In this document: positions 8,932-16,731 of the stretch, in pieces
How the letters are laid out: each line of letters begins with the position of its first letter
Position numbering within the stretch: the stretch's first letter is position 1
Origin: Mucilaginibacter mallensis
Lineage (GTDB): Bacteria; Bacteroidota; Bacteroidia; Sphingobacteriales; Sphingobacteriaceae
Assembly: GCF_900105165.1 (NCBI RefSeq)
Contig: NZ_LT629740.1
Coordinates: forward strand, 5,146,001-5,210,000
Direction: 5' to 3'
Length of the DNA: 64,000 bases
The notes under the pieces: generated by a model
Seen by the model: only the letters and a program-made list of their open reading frames with translations
What the model was told of the DNA's origin: nothing
Database searches by the model: none
Program-made: the position numbers and the translations under genes

Positions 8932-9711
8932 TTAACATGCGAACAATTTGCGGTATACCGAAGGCGTAGTGCCAAAAAGGGACCGGAAGCAGCGGATAAA
9001 ATGGCTCTGATCCGCAAAGCCGCAATTGAAGGCGATCTCTGTTATGGATAATTCCGCATCCGGCAATAGCTTCATGGAACGTTCGACCTTTAATTTTCTT
9101 AAATATTCGCCCAGTGTACAGTTAAAGTATTTCGCGAACATCCTGGAGATATGCACCGGATGAAGCTCTAATTCTTTTGACAAATAATCCAGTGATATGA
9201 TTGCCTCCTCGTAAAGGATTTCTTTTAACCGCGGCATCCATTGGGGTTTGCCTTCGTCCTTGCCAAATGAACGCAGTAGTAAACACTCGATGGATAAGCT
9301 GCTAAAGCCGTCATTCAGCTTCATTTCCTGGAACATTTTGTACAATAGGATCTTTACATCGGGACTTTTGATATTCAAGCTGCCCTCCGGACTATGCAAG
9401 TCAAACCGGCTGAACCAGGCCGGCTCTAGCTCCAGATGAAAACCACGCGTGAATCCCTCGGGTTTGATATTGTAATGGGGCTCCTGGTGATGGTGGTACA
9501 GTAAGCTTCCAGGCGAACAATGAAAGACGTCTTTGCGGTTACCCTCCAGCACAGAGCCTTGCAAAATAAAGGTAAAATAAGCTTGTTCATGATAATGCCA
9601 GTCGACATATGAATGGGTATAAACGGTATCGGTCAATATCAGGCCATCCAGCTTTAAAGTTTGATCAGTCTCTCCAAAAAACTCGCCCGTTTTCAGTTGC
9701 CTCATAACCAT
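8932..9711 (-). CDS. AraC-family transcriptional regulator
   Basis: A 259-residue cytoplasmic regulator. The N-terminal half is cupin-like (WHYHEQAYFTFILQGS, then CSPGSLLYHHHQEPHY). The C-terminal 100 residues form the double helix-turn-helix DNA-binding domain: LSKELELHPVHISRMFAKYF, LGEYLRKLKVERSMKLL, then ITEIAFNCGFADQSHFIRCF and FGTTPSVYRK. The His-rich N-domain fits a small-molecule sensor. The downstream serine hydrolase gene starts 43 bases on and is the obvious candidate target or operon partner. ATG at 9711 is used; the Met at 9705 is also possible. Confidence 0.88.
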   Translation of the reverse strand: MVMRQLKTGEFFGETDQTLKLDGLILTDTVYTHSYVDWHYHEQAYFTFILQGSVLEGNRKDVFHCSPGSLLYHHHQEPHYNIKPEGFTRGFHLELEPAWFSRFDLHSPEGSLNIKSPDVKILLYKMFQEMKLNDGFSSLSIECLLLRSFGKDEGKPQWMPRLKEILYEEAIISLDYLSKELELHPVHISRMFAKYFNCTLGEYLRKLKVERSMKLLPDAELSITEIAFNCGFADQSHFIRCFRSLFGTTPSVYRKLFAC

Positions 9712-10187
9712 AAGACAATGTGAACCACAAATAAGTTACAAAAGGAAAATATTCTCATCTTAAAGGGTTAATAAACTTTCTTTCCTACTTTCTTAACTTC
9801 CTCGTCAAAATAGCCTACCATTTTGGGACATGATGTGATCCAGTTTTTTTGTTGCCCCGGTTTTGGCTGTATTCAGCGCTAATGAAGGGCAATTCTCTCA
9901 GATAGATATAATTGCTTCCCGATATAGTCCTGGTAAACCTTGTCTAATACCGCTTTATCCAGCGTTATCTCATTGACACGGGTCAGGAATTCATAGGGGG
10001 GCTCCAGGTGACATTGCGTCCTATTACATATCAAGGTCAACAGGGTATTTATTGGGAAGTATGAAATCCGGATTGGCGAAAATTATAAAAAGGCGCTCCT
10101 GCTGCTAGGTTTCAAAGGCTTACATCAGCTATAATCACGAGACTTTAGGCCATTACTACAGAATTTCACCGTATAAAATAATTTAAT
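9712..10187. other. intergenic region with a possible decayed reading frame
   Basis: No intact gene is visible. On the minus strand an open frame without an ATG runs from about 10091 to a stop at 9879-9881. It encodes a protein-like end (EPPYEFLTRVNEITLDKA, then DKVYQDYIGKQLYLSERIAL). A neighbouring frame reads IFANPDFILPNKYPVDLD. This looks like the 3' end of a degraded gene of unknown family, but it could be chance. Confidence 0.25.
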
Positions 10188-10226
10188 AAAAAAGTTCAGT
10201 AATATTGGGTACTACCGAACTTTTTT
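10188..10226 (-). terminator. hairpin terminator downstream of tRNA-Arg
   Basis: AAAAAAGTTC..GTA pairs with TAC.GAACTTTTTT around an 11-base loop. T-runs on both strands make it potentially bidirectional. It lies three bases past the 3' end of the tRNA on the minus strand. Confidence 0.7.
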
Positions 10227-10228
10227 GT

Positions 10229-10299
10229 GGTCCCGACGAGAATCGAACTCATATCTAGAGTTTAGGAAACTCCTATTCTATCCGTTGAACTACGGGACC
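10229..10299 (-). tRNA. tRNA-Arg (anticodon CCT)
   Basis: The 71-base minus-strand sequence folds as a cloverleaf. The acceptor GGTCCCG pairs with CGGGACC. The D-arm is GTTC..GAAT, and the anticodon stem GGAGT/ACTCT encloses the loop TTCCTAA with CCT at positions 34-36. The variable loop is AGAT, and the T-arm ATGAG-TTCGATT-CTCGT closes it. CCA is not encoded. A hairpin terminator follows directly. It would decode AGG. Confidence 0.95.
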
Positions 10300-10307
10300 T
10301 TTTTTTA

Positions 10308-10420
10308 ATGTGCAGATTTGCGTATATACAGATCTGCAAATTATAGAAGTGCAAAGGTGCAAATTATCCTTGAGTTAGTCAAAAACATTTGCACATCTGC
10401 ATATACGCAAATCTGCACAT
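10308..10420. repeat. 34-bp near-perfect inverted repeat downstream of metG
   Basis: The left arm 10308-10341 (ATGTGCAGATTTGCGTATAT...) and right arm 10387-10420 are reverse complements at 32 of 34 positions, around a 45-base spacer that itself carries GTGCAAA words. It lies between the metG stop (10436, minus strand) and the 5' end of the tRNA gene. It could fold as a long hairpin in the metG 3' UTR. Confidence 0.85.
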
Positions 10421-10435
10421 CCTAAAACATCAAAA

Positions 10436-12502
10436 TTACCGTACTACCGAGCCATTGTGCAAGGCATCAACCGGCGATACCAAGCTGAGTTTGCCATCGG
10501 CAGTCTCGGCCATTAGTATCATCCCTTGTGATAGTATGCCCTTTATTTCGCGCGGTTCCAGGTTTACCAGTATGCTCACCTGCTGCCCAATAATGGCCTC
10601 CGGCTCATAAAATTCAGCTATGCCTGACACAACTGTACGTTGATCAATACCGGTATCAATAGTAAGTTTCAGCAGCTTTTTGGTTTTGGCTACCTTTTCG
10701 GCAGTTAAAATAGTGCCGGTGCGGATGTCCAAAGCAGCGAACGTATCAAAGTCGATATTTTCTTTGGTCGGCACCAGTGCCAGTTGCTTTGCAGCGGCCG
10801 AGGCCTGTTTTTTATCCGCCAGTTTTTGTATCTGCTGACCTATCACCTCATCCTCCACCTTCGCAAACAATAAAGCTGAAGGATTTAACTGGTGACCGTT
10901 TGCAAGTTTAATATCCGCACCAAAATCAAGCGCCTCAACATTCAGCATACCGAATATCTTTTTGGCTGTGCCCGGTAAAAACGGCTGCAAACAGGTTGCT
11001 AAATGTGCTATTATAAACAAACAGTTATGCAATGCTTCCTTAGCATCATCGGGGTTGGTCTTGATGGTTTTCCAGGGCTCTTTTTCGGTAAGGTATTTAT
11101 TGCCTAAGCGGGCAATGTCCATTACGTTTTGCAGGGAAGCCCTAAATTTATAGCTTTCTAAATTGCGCTCCAGCTCGTCATAAAATTCGCCGATCTGCGC
11201 ATTCAGAATGTTATCGTTTAATGTAATTACATCGCTGCTGCTTTCAACTTTACCTTCGTAAAACTTGTGCATCAGTATCATTACGCGGTTCACAAAGTTG
11301 CCTAAAATGGCTACTAACTCATTGTTTACGCGCGCCTGGTAATCTTTCCAGGTAAACTCACTGTCGCTGGTTTCGGGCAGTATTGATGTCAGTACATAAC
11401 GTAATTCATCCTGTTTGCCGGGGAACTCTTCCAAATATTCATGCAGCCACACAGCGTGGTTACGTGACGTGGATAGCTTCTCCCCTTCCAGGTTCAGGAA
11501 CTCATTAGCAGGTACATTCTGTGGCAAAATGTATTCGCCATGCGCTTTTAGTATAGCCGGGAAAATTATGCAGTGGAACACAATGTTATCCTTACCAATA
11601 AAGTGGATCAGGCATGATTCATCCGCTTCGTTCTCCTGCTTTTTCCAGTATAGCTTCCAATCTTTATTATTATCAATGGCCCATTGTTTGGTGGCTGATA
11701 TATAGCCGATAGGCGCATCCATCCAAACATACAATTTCTTGCCTTTGGCTTCCTCTAGGGGTACATCAATACCCCAGTCAAGGTCGCGGGTCATGGAGCG
11801 GGGTTGCAGGCCCGATTTCAGCCATGATTTGCACTGTCCAAATACATTCACTTTCCACTCGCCATCCTTCTCATCAATCCATTTCTCCAGCCATGGCTGA
11901 TATTTATCCAGCGGCAAATACCAGTGCTTGGTGAGCTTTAAAATAGGCGCTTTACCGCTCAGTGTTGATATCGGGCTGATCAGGTCGGTAGGGTTCAATG
12001 AAGTGCCGCAGTTCTCGCATTGATCGCCGTAGGCATGCTCATAACCACAGTTAGGGCAAGTACCTACAATGTAGCGGTCGGCCAAAAACTGCCCGTAATC
12101 CTCATCATAATATTGCTCTGAGTATTTCTCAACAAACTCACCCTTCTCATACAAGTTCAGGAAAAACTCCTGCGATAGGTCGTGATGAATAGCTGATGAG
12201 GTACGGTGATAGATATCAAAAGAGATCCCGAACTCCTCAAAACTGGTCTTTATCTGGGCGTTGTATTTATCAATGATAGCCTGCGGTGTGGTATTTTCTT
12301 TTTTAGCCTTTATTGTGATGGCAGCGCCATGTTCATCAGAGCCGCATACATACACTACATCCTGCTTTTTAAGGCGCAGGTAGCGCACAAAAATATCACC
12401 GGGTATATATGCCCCCGCTAAGTGCCCAATATGTAATGGCCCATTAGCGTAAGGCAGAGCCGAGGTAATCGTGTATCGTTTAAATTTATTAAGTTGTGAC
12501 AT
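10436..12502 (-). CDS. metG: methionyl-tRNA synthetase
   Basis: A 688-residue cytoplasmic enzyme that charges tRNA-Met. The class I signature HIGH is at residues 24-27 (NGPLHIGHLAG), and the KMSKS equivalent is KLSTS (GEKLSTSRNHAV). The zinc knuckle CPNCGYEHAYGDQCENCG marks the MetG1 subtype, and the WIG-type anticodon-binding helices lie in the middle. The last ~110 residues form the tRNA-binding EMAP/Trbp111 domain (FAALDIRTGTILTAEKV, VVSGIAEFYEPEAIIGQQ, GILSQGMIL), which also dimerises the enzyme. Length and domain order are those of the full-size family. A TATCTTTG -7-like box lies about 27 bases upstream of the ATG. Confidence 0.97.
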   Translation of the reverse strand: MSQLNKFKRYTITSALPYANGPLHIGHLAGAYIPGDIFVRYLRLKKQDVVYVCGSDEHGAAITIKAKKENTTPQAIIDKYNAQIKTSFEEFGISFDIYHRTSSAIHHDLSQEFFLNLYEKGEFVEKYSEQYYDEDYGQFLADRYIVGTCPNCGYEHAYGDQCENCGTSLNPTDLISPISTLSGKAPILKLTKHWYLPLDKYQPWLEKWIDEKDGEWKVNVFGQCKSWLKSGLQPRSMTRDLDWGIDVPLEEAKGKKLYVWMDAPIGYISATKQWAIDNNKDWKLYWKKQENEADESCLIHFIGKDNIVFHCIIFPAILKAHGEYILPQNVPANEFLNLEGEKLSTSRNHAVWLHEYLEEFPGKQDELRYVLTSILPETSDSEFTWKDYQARVNNELVAILGNFVNRVMILMHKFYEGKVESSSDVITLNDNILNAQIGEFYDELERNLESYKFRASLQNVMDIARLGNKYLTEKEPWKTIKTNPDDAKEALHNCLFIIAHLATCLQPFLPGTAKKIFGMLNVEALDFGADIKLANGHQLNPSALLFAKVEDEVIGQQIQKLADKKQASAAAKQLALVPTKENIDFDTFAALDIRTGTILTAEKVAKTKKLLKLTIDTGIDQRTVVSGIAEFYEPEAIIGQQVSILVNLEPREIKGILSQGMILMAETADGKLSLVSPVDALHNGSVVR

Positions 12503-12626
12503 TAATATGCATCCTTATTAATAATTTGGCAAAGATAATTTATTTAAGTTAGAAAGACCGGAAGTCGGCAAGACGGAAAGACTGAAAGTGGAGCTAACTA
12601 AGAAAGTTTTTTTATTTTTATTGTTG

Positions 12627-13556
12627 ATGATTGACAAAACCGCAGTTCAGACTACTTCCGGACTAGTGCCTCCCTACCTAAAAAAGGGCGACAAGATAGC
12701 CATTACCTGCCCTGCAAAAAAACTGCCTCATCCTATGGCGGATGCCATCAGCCTGCTGCAATCATGGGAGCTGGAGGTTATTTTGGGTGAAACCGTTGAG
12801 GCATCCTATCACCAATTTGCAGGCGACGATGAGCTGCGGGCCAGGGATATGCAAAAATTTATTGATGATGACAGCATCAAAGCCATTATAGCAGCACGTG
12901 GCGGATATGGCACAATCCGCATGATTGACAAGGTTGATTTTACTCGCTTTGCTGAGCACCCTAAGTGGGTAGTGGGTTTTAGCGATATCACTATATTACA
13001 CGCGCATTTATATAGCAACTATAATACTCAAAGCATCCACGGCCAAATGCCGGTAAATATTCAGGATGCATCCGCGAAATCATTGGAAACATTGCGAAAG
13101 GCTTTGTTTGGCGAGAATATCAGCTATCATTTTAATTCGCATAACGATAACCGGAGCGGCAATGCTAAGGGCGTCTTAATTGGAGGAAATTTGTCCTTAT
13201 TAGCGGCTGTGGCAGGTTCTGTATCCGACATGGATTATAGCGGGAAAATCTTATTTATTGAGGACGTAGGCGAGTATTTATACAGTGTTGACCGCATGAT
13301 CCGCACGCTTGACCGCGCCGGTAAGCTTAAAAACCTGGCAGGCCTGATAGTAGGCGGCTTTACCGAGATCAAAGATAACGACATCCCCTTTGGGCAAACC
13401 ATAGCCGAAATTATTATGGATGTTGTAAAGGAGTACGATTACCCCGTATGCTTTGATTTCCCTGCCGGGCATATACCCGACAACCATAGCCTTATTTTGG
13501 GCAGGATGCTCAGCCTATCAGTAAAAAATGAACACGTAGAAATAAAATATCTATAA
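12627..13556 (+). CDS. LD-carboxypeptidase (peptidase S66 family)
   Basis: A 309-residue murein-tetrapeptide LD-carboxypeptidase-like enzyme that removes the terminal D-Ala from recycled peptidoglycan tetrapeptides. The family motifs are all present: LKKGDKIAITCPA at the N-terminus, AARGGYGTIRMID, the nucleophile Ser119 in WVVGFSDIT, the catalytic Glu in FIEDVGEYLYSVDRM, and the catalytic His in FPAGHIPDNHSL. The length is typical of LdcA. There is no good signal peptide from the ATG at 12627, so it is probably cytoplasmic. A GTG 13 codons upstream would add a hydrophobic but atypical leader. DoxX follows 40 bases downstream. Confidence 0.9.
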   Translation: MIDKTAVQTTSGLVPPYLKKGDKIAITCPAKKLPHPMADAISLLQSWELEVILGETVEASYHQFAGDDELRARDMQKFIDDDSIKAIIAARGGYGTIRMIDKVDFTRFAEHPKWVVGFSDITILHAHLYSNYNTQSIHGQMPVNIQDASAKSLETLRKALFGENISYHFNSHNDNRSGNAKGVLIGGNLSLLAAVAGSVSDMDYSGKILFIEDVGEYLYSVDRMIRTLDRAGKLKNLAGLIVGGFTEIKDNDIPFGQTIAEIIMDVVKEYDYPVCFDFPAGHIPDNHSLILGRMLSLSVKNEHVEIKYL

Positions 13557-13596
13557 TAAAAAAACAAATTACTAAAATCAATCTCTAATCAGCAGC

Positions 13597-14004
13597 ATGG
13601 CACTTTTCAGTAAATTAGGTAACTACAAAAACTTTGGCTTATTAATTATTCGCATTGGCTTGGGCATTATGTTCATTTACCATGGCTTCCCTATGTTGAT
13701 GGGTGGGGTAAAATCATGGGAAGGTGTTGGAGCTGCTATGAAATATGTGGGTATCCATTTTTGGCCGGTAGTATGGGGCTTTTTGGCTGCGGCTGTTGAT
13801 ACCTTTGGCGGGTTTTTATTGATCATTGGCCTACAGTTTAGGCCAGTGTGCATACTACTGGTGATAAATTTGATTGTAGCGGCATTATTTCATTTACGTA
13901 CCGGCGGTGGCTTAGGCGAAGCAGCACATGCAATTGAGGATTGCATCATGTTTGCTGGCCTGTTGTTTGTAGGGCCGGGGAAATATAGTGTGGATAAGAA
14001 ATAA
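13597..14004 (+). CDS. DoxX family membrane protein
   Basis: A 135-residue inner-membrane protein with four hydrophobic segments. It has the DoxX pattern: GLLIIRIGLGIMFIYHGFPML at the start, then GWEGVGAAMKYVG, VWGFLAAAVDTFGGFLLIIGL, ILLVINLIVAALFHLRTGGG and a final IEDCIMFAGLLFVGPGKYS. The family is linked to redox or thiol balance and respiratory stress, but the biochemical role is not settled. It is 40 bases downstream of the S66 peptidase and probably co-transcribed. A hairpin follows the stop. Confidence 0.88.
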   Translation: MALFSKLGNYKNFGLLIIRIGLGIMFIYHGFPMLMGGVKSWEGVGAAMKYVGIHFWPVVWGFLAAAVDTFGGFLLIIGLQFRPVCILLVINLIVAALFHLRTGGGLGEAAHAIEDCIMFAGLLFVGPGKYSVDKK

Positions 14005-14036
14005 AGGAGCATTCCCTTAATTGGGATGCCCCTTTA
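14003..14036. terminator. hairpin between convergent doxX and hypothetical gene
   Basis: GCATTCCC and GGGATGC pair around TTAA, flanked by AAAGG/CCCTTT. It sits directly after the doxX stop and before the stop of the convergent minus-strand gene, and may serve both. Confidence 0.5.
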
Positions 14037-14042
14037 TAATTT

Positions 14043-14378
14043 TCAATAATATACAATTGGACCATTATATGAATAAGGACCTACTCCACTGGTTGGTTCA
14101 AAAGTAACATTCACCGATCTGCCTCCGCCCCCGGCACTCCAGGTTCCGGAAAATGAATATACTGCAGGTCCACCTAAAAATGTTATCGAGGTAATACCAT
14201 CAGTTGGATCACCATATACAGCATAGTCTACGCCTTTTAATTGAAAATCACCTAATTCTTCAGGTGACCCTTTAAATTTCGTGCTTCTATTTTTTATAAG
14301 AACAGGGGAATTGCTCCTAAAAGAAAATAATACGGTCATTATTAAAACCGCAATTAAGGATAATAATACATTTTTCAT
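14043..14378 (-). CDS. small exported hypothetical protein
   Basis: A 111-residue product that I do not assign to a family. It begins with a signal-like hydrophobic segment (MKNVLLSLIAVLIMTVLFSF). The mature part is rich in Gly, Ser and Tyr (TWSAGGGGRSVNVTFEP, VGPYSYNGPIVYY) and looks all-beta and extracytoplasmic. It is convergent with doxX and separated from the upstream minus-strand gene by a terminator at 14485-14518, so it should have its own promoter. Confidence 0.6.
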   Translation of the reverse strand: MKNVLLSLIAVLIMTVLFSFRSNSPVLIKNRSTKFKGSPEELGDFQLKGVDYAVYGDPTDGITSITFLGGPAVYSFSGTWSAGGGGRSVNVTFEPTSGVGPYSYNGPIVYY

Positions 14379-14484
14379 ATGGATTGGTTTTTAAGTTTAA
14401 CTAAAGATAGGTTTAAGCCATTAGTTAATCAAGGAAACTTTCCACAATTGTTGCATTTTTTAATTAAAACTTAGGCTGTAAACA

Positions 14485-14518
14485 AAAATGGCCTGCAGAT
14501 ATTTCTGCAAGCCATTTC
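14485..14518 (-). terminator. hairpin terminator
   Basis: AAATGGC.TGCAGA pairs with TCTGCA.GCCATTT around TATT, 21 bases past the stop of the CarboxypepD_reg-type gene. There is only a short T tract, so strength is uncertain. Confidence 0.6.
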
Positions 14519-14538
14519 TTCGTAAAGCTTTAAATGAA

Positions 14539-15555
14539 TTATTCGTTCATGTATGAGCCTAAGCTAGCTAAATAAGTTTCGTCGATAGTATCATCTGAAT
14601 GATCTGTTAGAAATTTATTTACTTTATCGGCGTCCGCAGCAAAATCGGCTTTTATCGATTTCTTTTTTAAATCAAGTTTTTGGCGGCTGTTATTGTGCAG
14701 GTCTAATACATAATATTCGTAGCTATCCTGGTATGAATCATAGTTATTGCCTGTGCTAGCTATACCGTTTGTGGTGTAATCAGCCTTTACAAACTTAGTT
14801 TTTACTGTTCTGAATATCTTGTATTTTTTGCCTGTTGACAGGATCTGTACATAATGGGTTGGGTCAACATCAGGCATGCGTTCAAAAGTATATGATACAT
14901 TTGCCCCGTCAACTAACGTGAATGATTTTACAAGTCCTTTATCAACTTCAATTGCTGATTTTTTATCCTGCGATAATAATAAGCCACCTCCCATTTTATC
15001 ATAATTAAAGTAGAATGTATGATTTTGAATGATGGAATCCTGCGCATTTACCACATATCCGTGCGACCATGCAGATAACAAATACCGGCTACCTTCAGTA
15101 GCGTCCTTATGGCTAAACGACGGGAATGTTGCACCAGCCGTAAGATTATAACCAGCACCATTAGCATTATTTGTACTTGGGCTAAATGCTTCCTCCAAAC
15201 TTGCTCGTTTGCTCATCTCAGTACCGCCGGCAGCTACTGTTGGGGTTGATGCAATAGCTTCACCAGATTTTGGATAAAGTACAATATCAAAATGAGCACT
15301 ATTATCAACATTTACAAGGGTATCCTTATAACCATAGCAGCTAATGGCAAGCTTTGATTGAGGGCCGGCACTAACGCTAAAATTACCTAATGAATCGGTA
15401 TAGGTGGCATATTTAAGTTGTTTATCCTGCACAAATGCATAATGCAGTATATCGCCAAGATTATTTTTTACGGTACCTGTTACTGTAATAGTTTGCGCTG
15501 TTGCAAATTGGGCTATTGATACTACTAAAAGCAGTATTGAAAATATTTTTTTCAT
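14539..15555 (-). CDS. exported protein with carboxypeptidase-regulatory-like domain
   Basis: A 338-residue extracytoplasmic protein. The signal peptide MKKIFSILLLVVSIAQFATAQ is followed by a CarboxypepD_reg-like beta sandwich (about residues 20-100: ITVTGTVKNNLGDILHYAFV, YTDSLGNFSVSAGP, AISCYGYKD). The remaining ~230 residues are of unknown fold and rich in Tyr, Asp and Lys (GNNYDSYQDSYEYYVLD). No catalytic motif is seen. The start at 15555 gives the signal peptide; an ATG at 15588 only adds a basic leader. It lies downstream of the SusCD operon but a strong terminator separates them, so it is probably transcribed alone. Confidence 0.7.
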   Translation of the reverse strand: MKKIFSILLLVVSIAQFATAQTITVTGTVKNNLGDILHYAFVQDKQLKYATYTDSLGNFSVSAGPQSKLAISCYGYKDTLVNVDNSAHFDIVLYPKSGEAIASTPTVAAGGTEMSKRASLEEAFSPSTNNANGAGYNLTAGATFPSFSHKDATEGSRYLLSAWSHGYVVNAQDSIIQNHTFYFNYDKMGGGLLLSQDKKSAIEVDKGLVKSFTLVDGANVSYTFERMPDVDPTHYVQILSTGKKYKIFRTVKTKFVKADYTTNGIASTGNNYDSYQDSYEYYVLDLHNNSRQKLDLKKKSIKADFAADADKVNKFLTDHSDDTIDETYLASLGSYMNE

Positions 15556-15674
15556 AAATATATATTTAGCTCTAAGATAATATTTCATTATTATTTAGCA
15601 AATTTTTATCGTCAGCAAAGTCTAATTTTTTTATATAAAAATCGGGAATAATTATTATCACAAAAAATTAAACC

Positions 15675-15709
15675 CAAAAAAGCCGCTCAAGTATTTGAGC
15701 GGCTTTTTT
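15675..15709 (-). terminator. strong rho-independent terminator of the SusCD operon
   Basis: AAAAAAGCCGCTCAA and TTGAGCGGCTTTTTT form a perfect stem around GTAT. It lies 20 bases past the stop of the DUF1735-type gene and is the clearest terminator in the window. Confidence 0.9.
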
Positions 15710-15728
15710 AATTAAAAGTATTATACGA

Positions 15729-16697
15729 TTATATTGGATTTGTAAAGGTATATACCTCCGTAAATGTAACACGTGGTGTACCGGCCTGAACCATGATGTA
15801 TTTTACCGAAATTTTAAATCCAACAGTACCCGGTGTTCCGCTTGTTGCATTAATACCTGTAGGGTCCAATACTGCTGACCTGGAGTGAGCTCCCGAGTTT
15901 TGACCATAATAGTTAGTAACTCCGGTTACTTTACTGGTTGTTGGGTCAATTGTAAACTCTGGCGAGAAAGAACCAAAGTAGCTTGCGCCGCCTAAATATA
16001 TAGGGTGACCGTAACCAACGTTAGCGCTGATATCATAAAAGTCAACCACATATTTGCTAACTGTCAGCAATTCGATCTTTTCAGGATAAACACCCTGGGT
16101 AATTGCACCACCAGTATCAAAGAAAGTACCGTTGTTGGTATAAGCACCTTCATAAATACTCTTCAATAAAATTTTCAGAATGATCTCTGATAAGTTGCTG
16201 GCAATAGTTGCGCCTGATGCATCCTGAAGCTTGAAAGCTAAAGTGTTATCATTATTAAAATTAATCTGATCACCTGTAAAAGTTATATGCAATTTTACTA
16301 TTTGCTGCCCTGGTGAAATAGTTACCTTACCGCCATTAGCTAAAGCATATTGGGTACTTGGTAATAGAACAGCATTTGTATCAACATTGGTTTTATAAGT
16401 ATTAAACCCAGCAGGATCAGGAACAACATTAACTGTAACTGGTGTTTTTAACGTTAAAGAAGCTACTGATAATGTTACTTCTATATCAGAAGCATCTGTT
16501 GATTTACCCAATATTTTGGTAACCATAGGTACTGGGCCAATACCAGCATACTGGAAACCTACCAACGCGGGACTGTCTCCAAAATTTACAGATCCTGGCC
16601 CATTATCCTTTAGGCAAGATGTAAGGGAAAACGATGCAACCAGCATAATTAATGCAAGGTGAAATCCTCCCGTTTTAAAAAATTTATTTCTTTTCAT
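15729..16697 (-). CDS. SusCD-associated lipoprotein, DUF1735/BT_3987-like
   Basis: A 322-residue surface lipoprotein. The lipobox LTSC lies at the end of a hydrophobic leader (ALIMLVASFSLTSC). The N-terminal half resembles the DUF1735 immunoglobulin-like domain found beside SusC/SusD pairs (VTLSVASLTLKTPVTVNVVP, VTISPGQQIVKLHITF, NNDNTLAFKLQDASG). The C-terminal half is a beta-rich region with YEGAYTNNGTFFDTGG. Its probable role is binding glycan or oligopeptide ligand at the cell surface for the SusCD transporter. It is the last gene of the operon before the terminator at 15675. A start at 16724 is possible, but the ATG at 16697 gives a better leader. Confidence 0.78.
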   Translation of the reverse strand: MKRNKFFKTGGFHLALIMLVASFSLTSCLKDNGPGSVNFGDSPALVGFQYAGIGPVPMVTKILGKSTDASDIEVTLSVASLTLKTPVTVNVVPDPAGFNTYKTNVDTNAVLLPSTQYALANGGKVTISPGQQIVKLHITFTGDQINFNNDNTLAFKLQDASGATIASNLSEIILKILLKSIYEGAYTNNGTFFDTGGAITQGVYPEKIELLTVSKYVVDFYDISANVGYGHPIYLGGASYFGSFSPEFTIDPTTSKVTGVTNYYGQNSGAHSRSAVLDPTGINATSGTPGTVGFKISVKYIMVQAGTPRVTFTEVYTFTNPI

Positions 16698-16731
16698 TTT
16701 CTTTTTCTTTAATGAGTGAATCATCGTTTAA

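Noticed and set aside
12588..12626. GTG start adding a hydrophobic leader to the S66 peptidase
   Set aside because: The leader lacks a proper signal-peptide cleavage region and lies in repeat words. The ATG at 12627 gives the normal family N-terminus.
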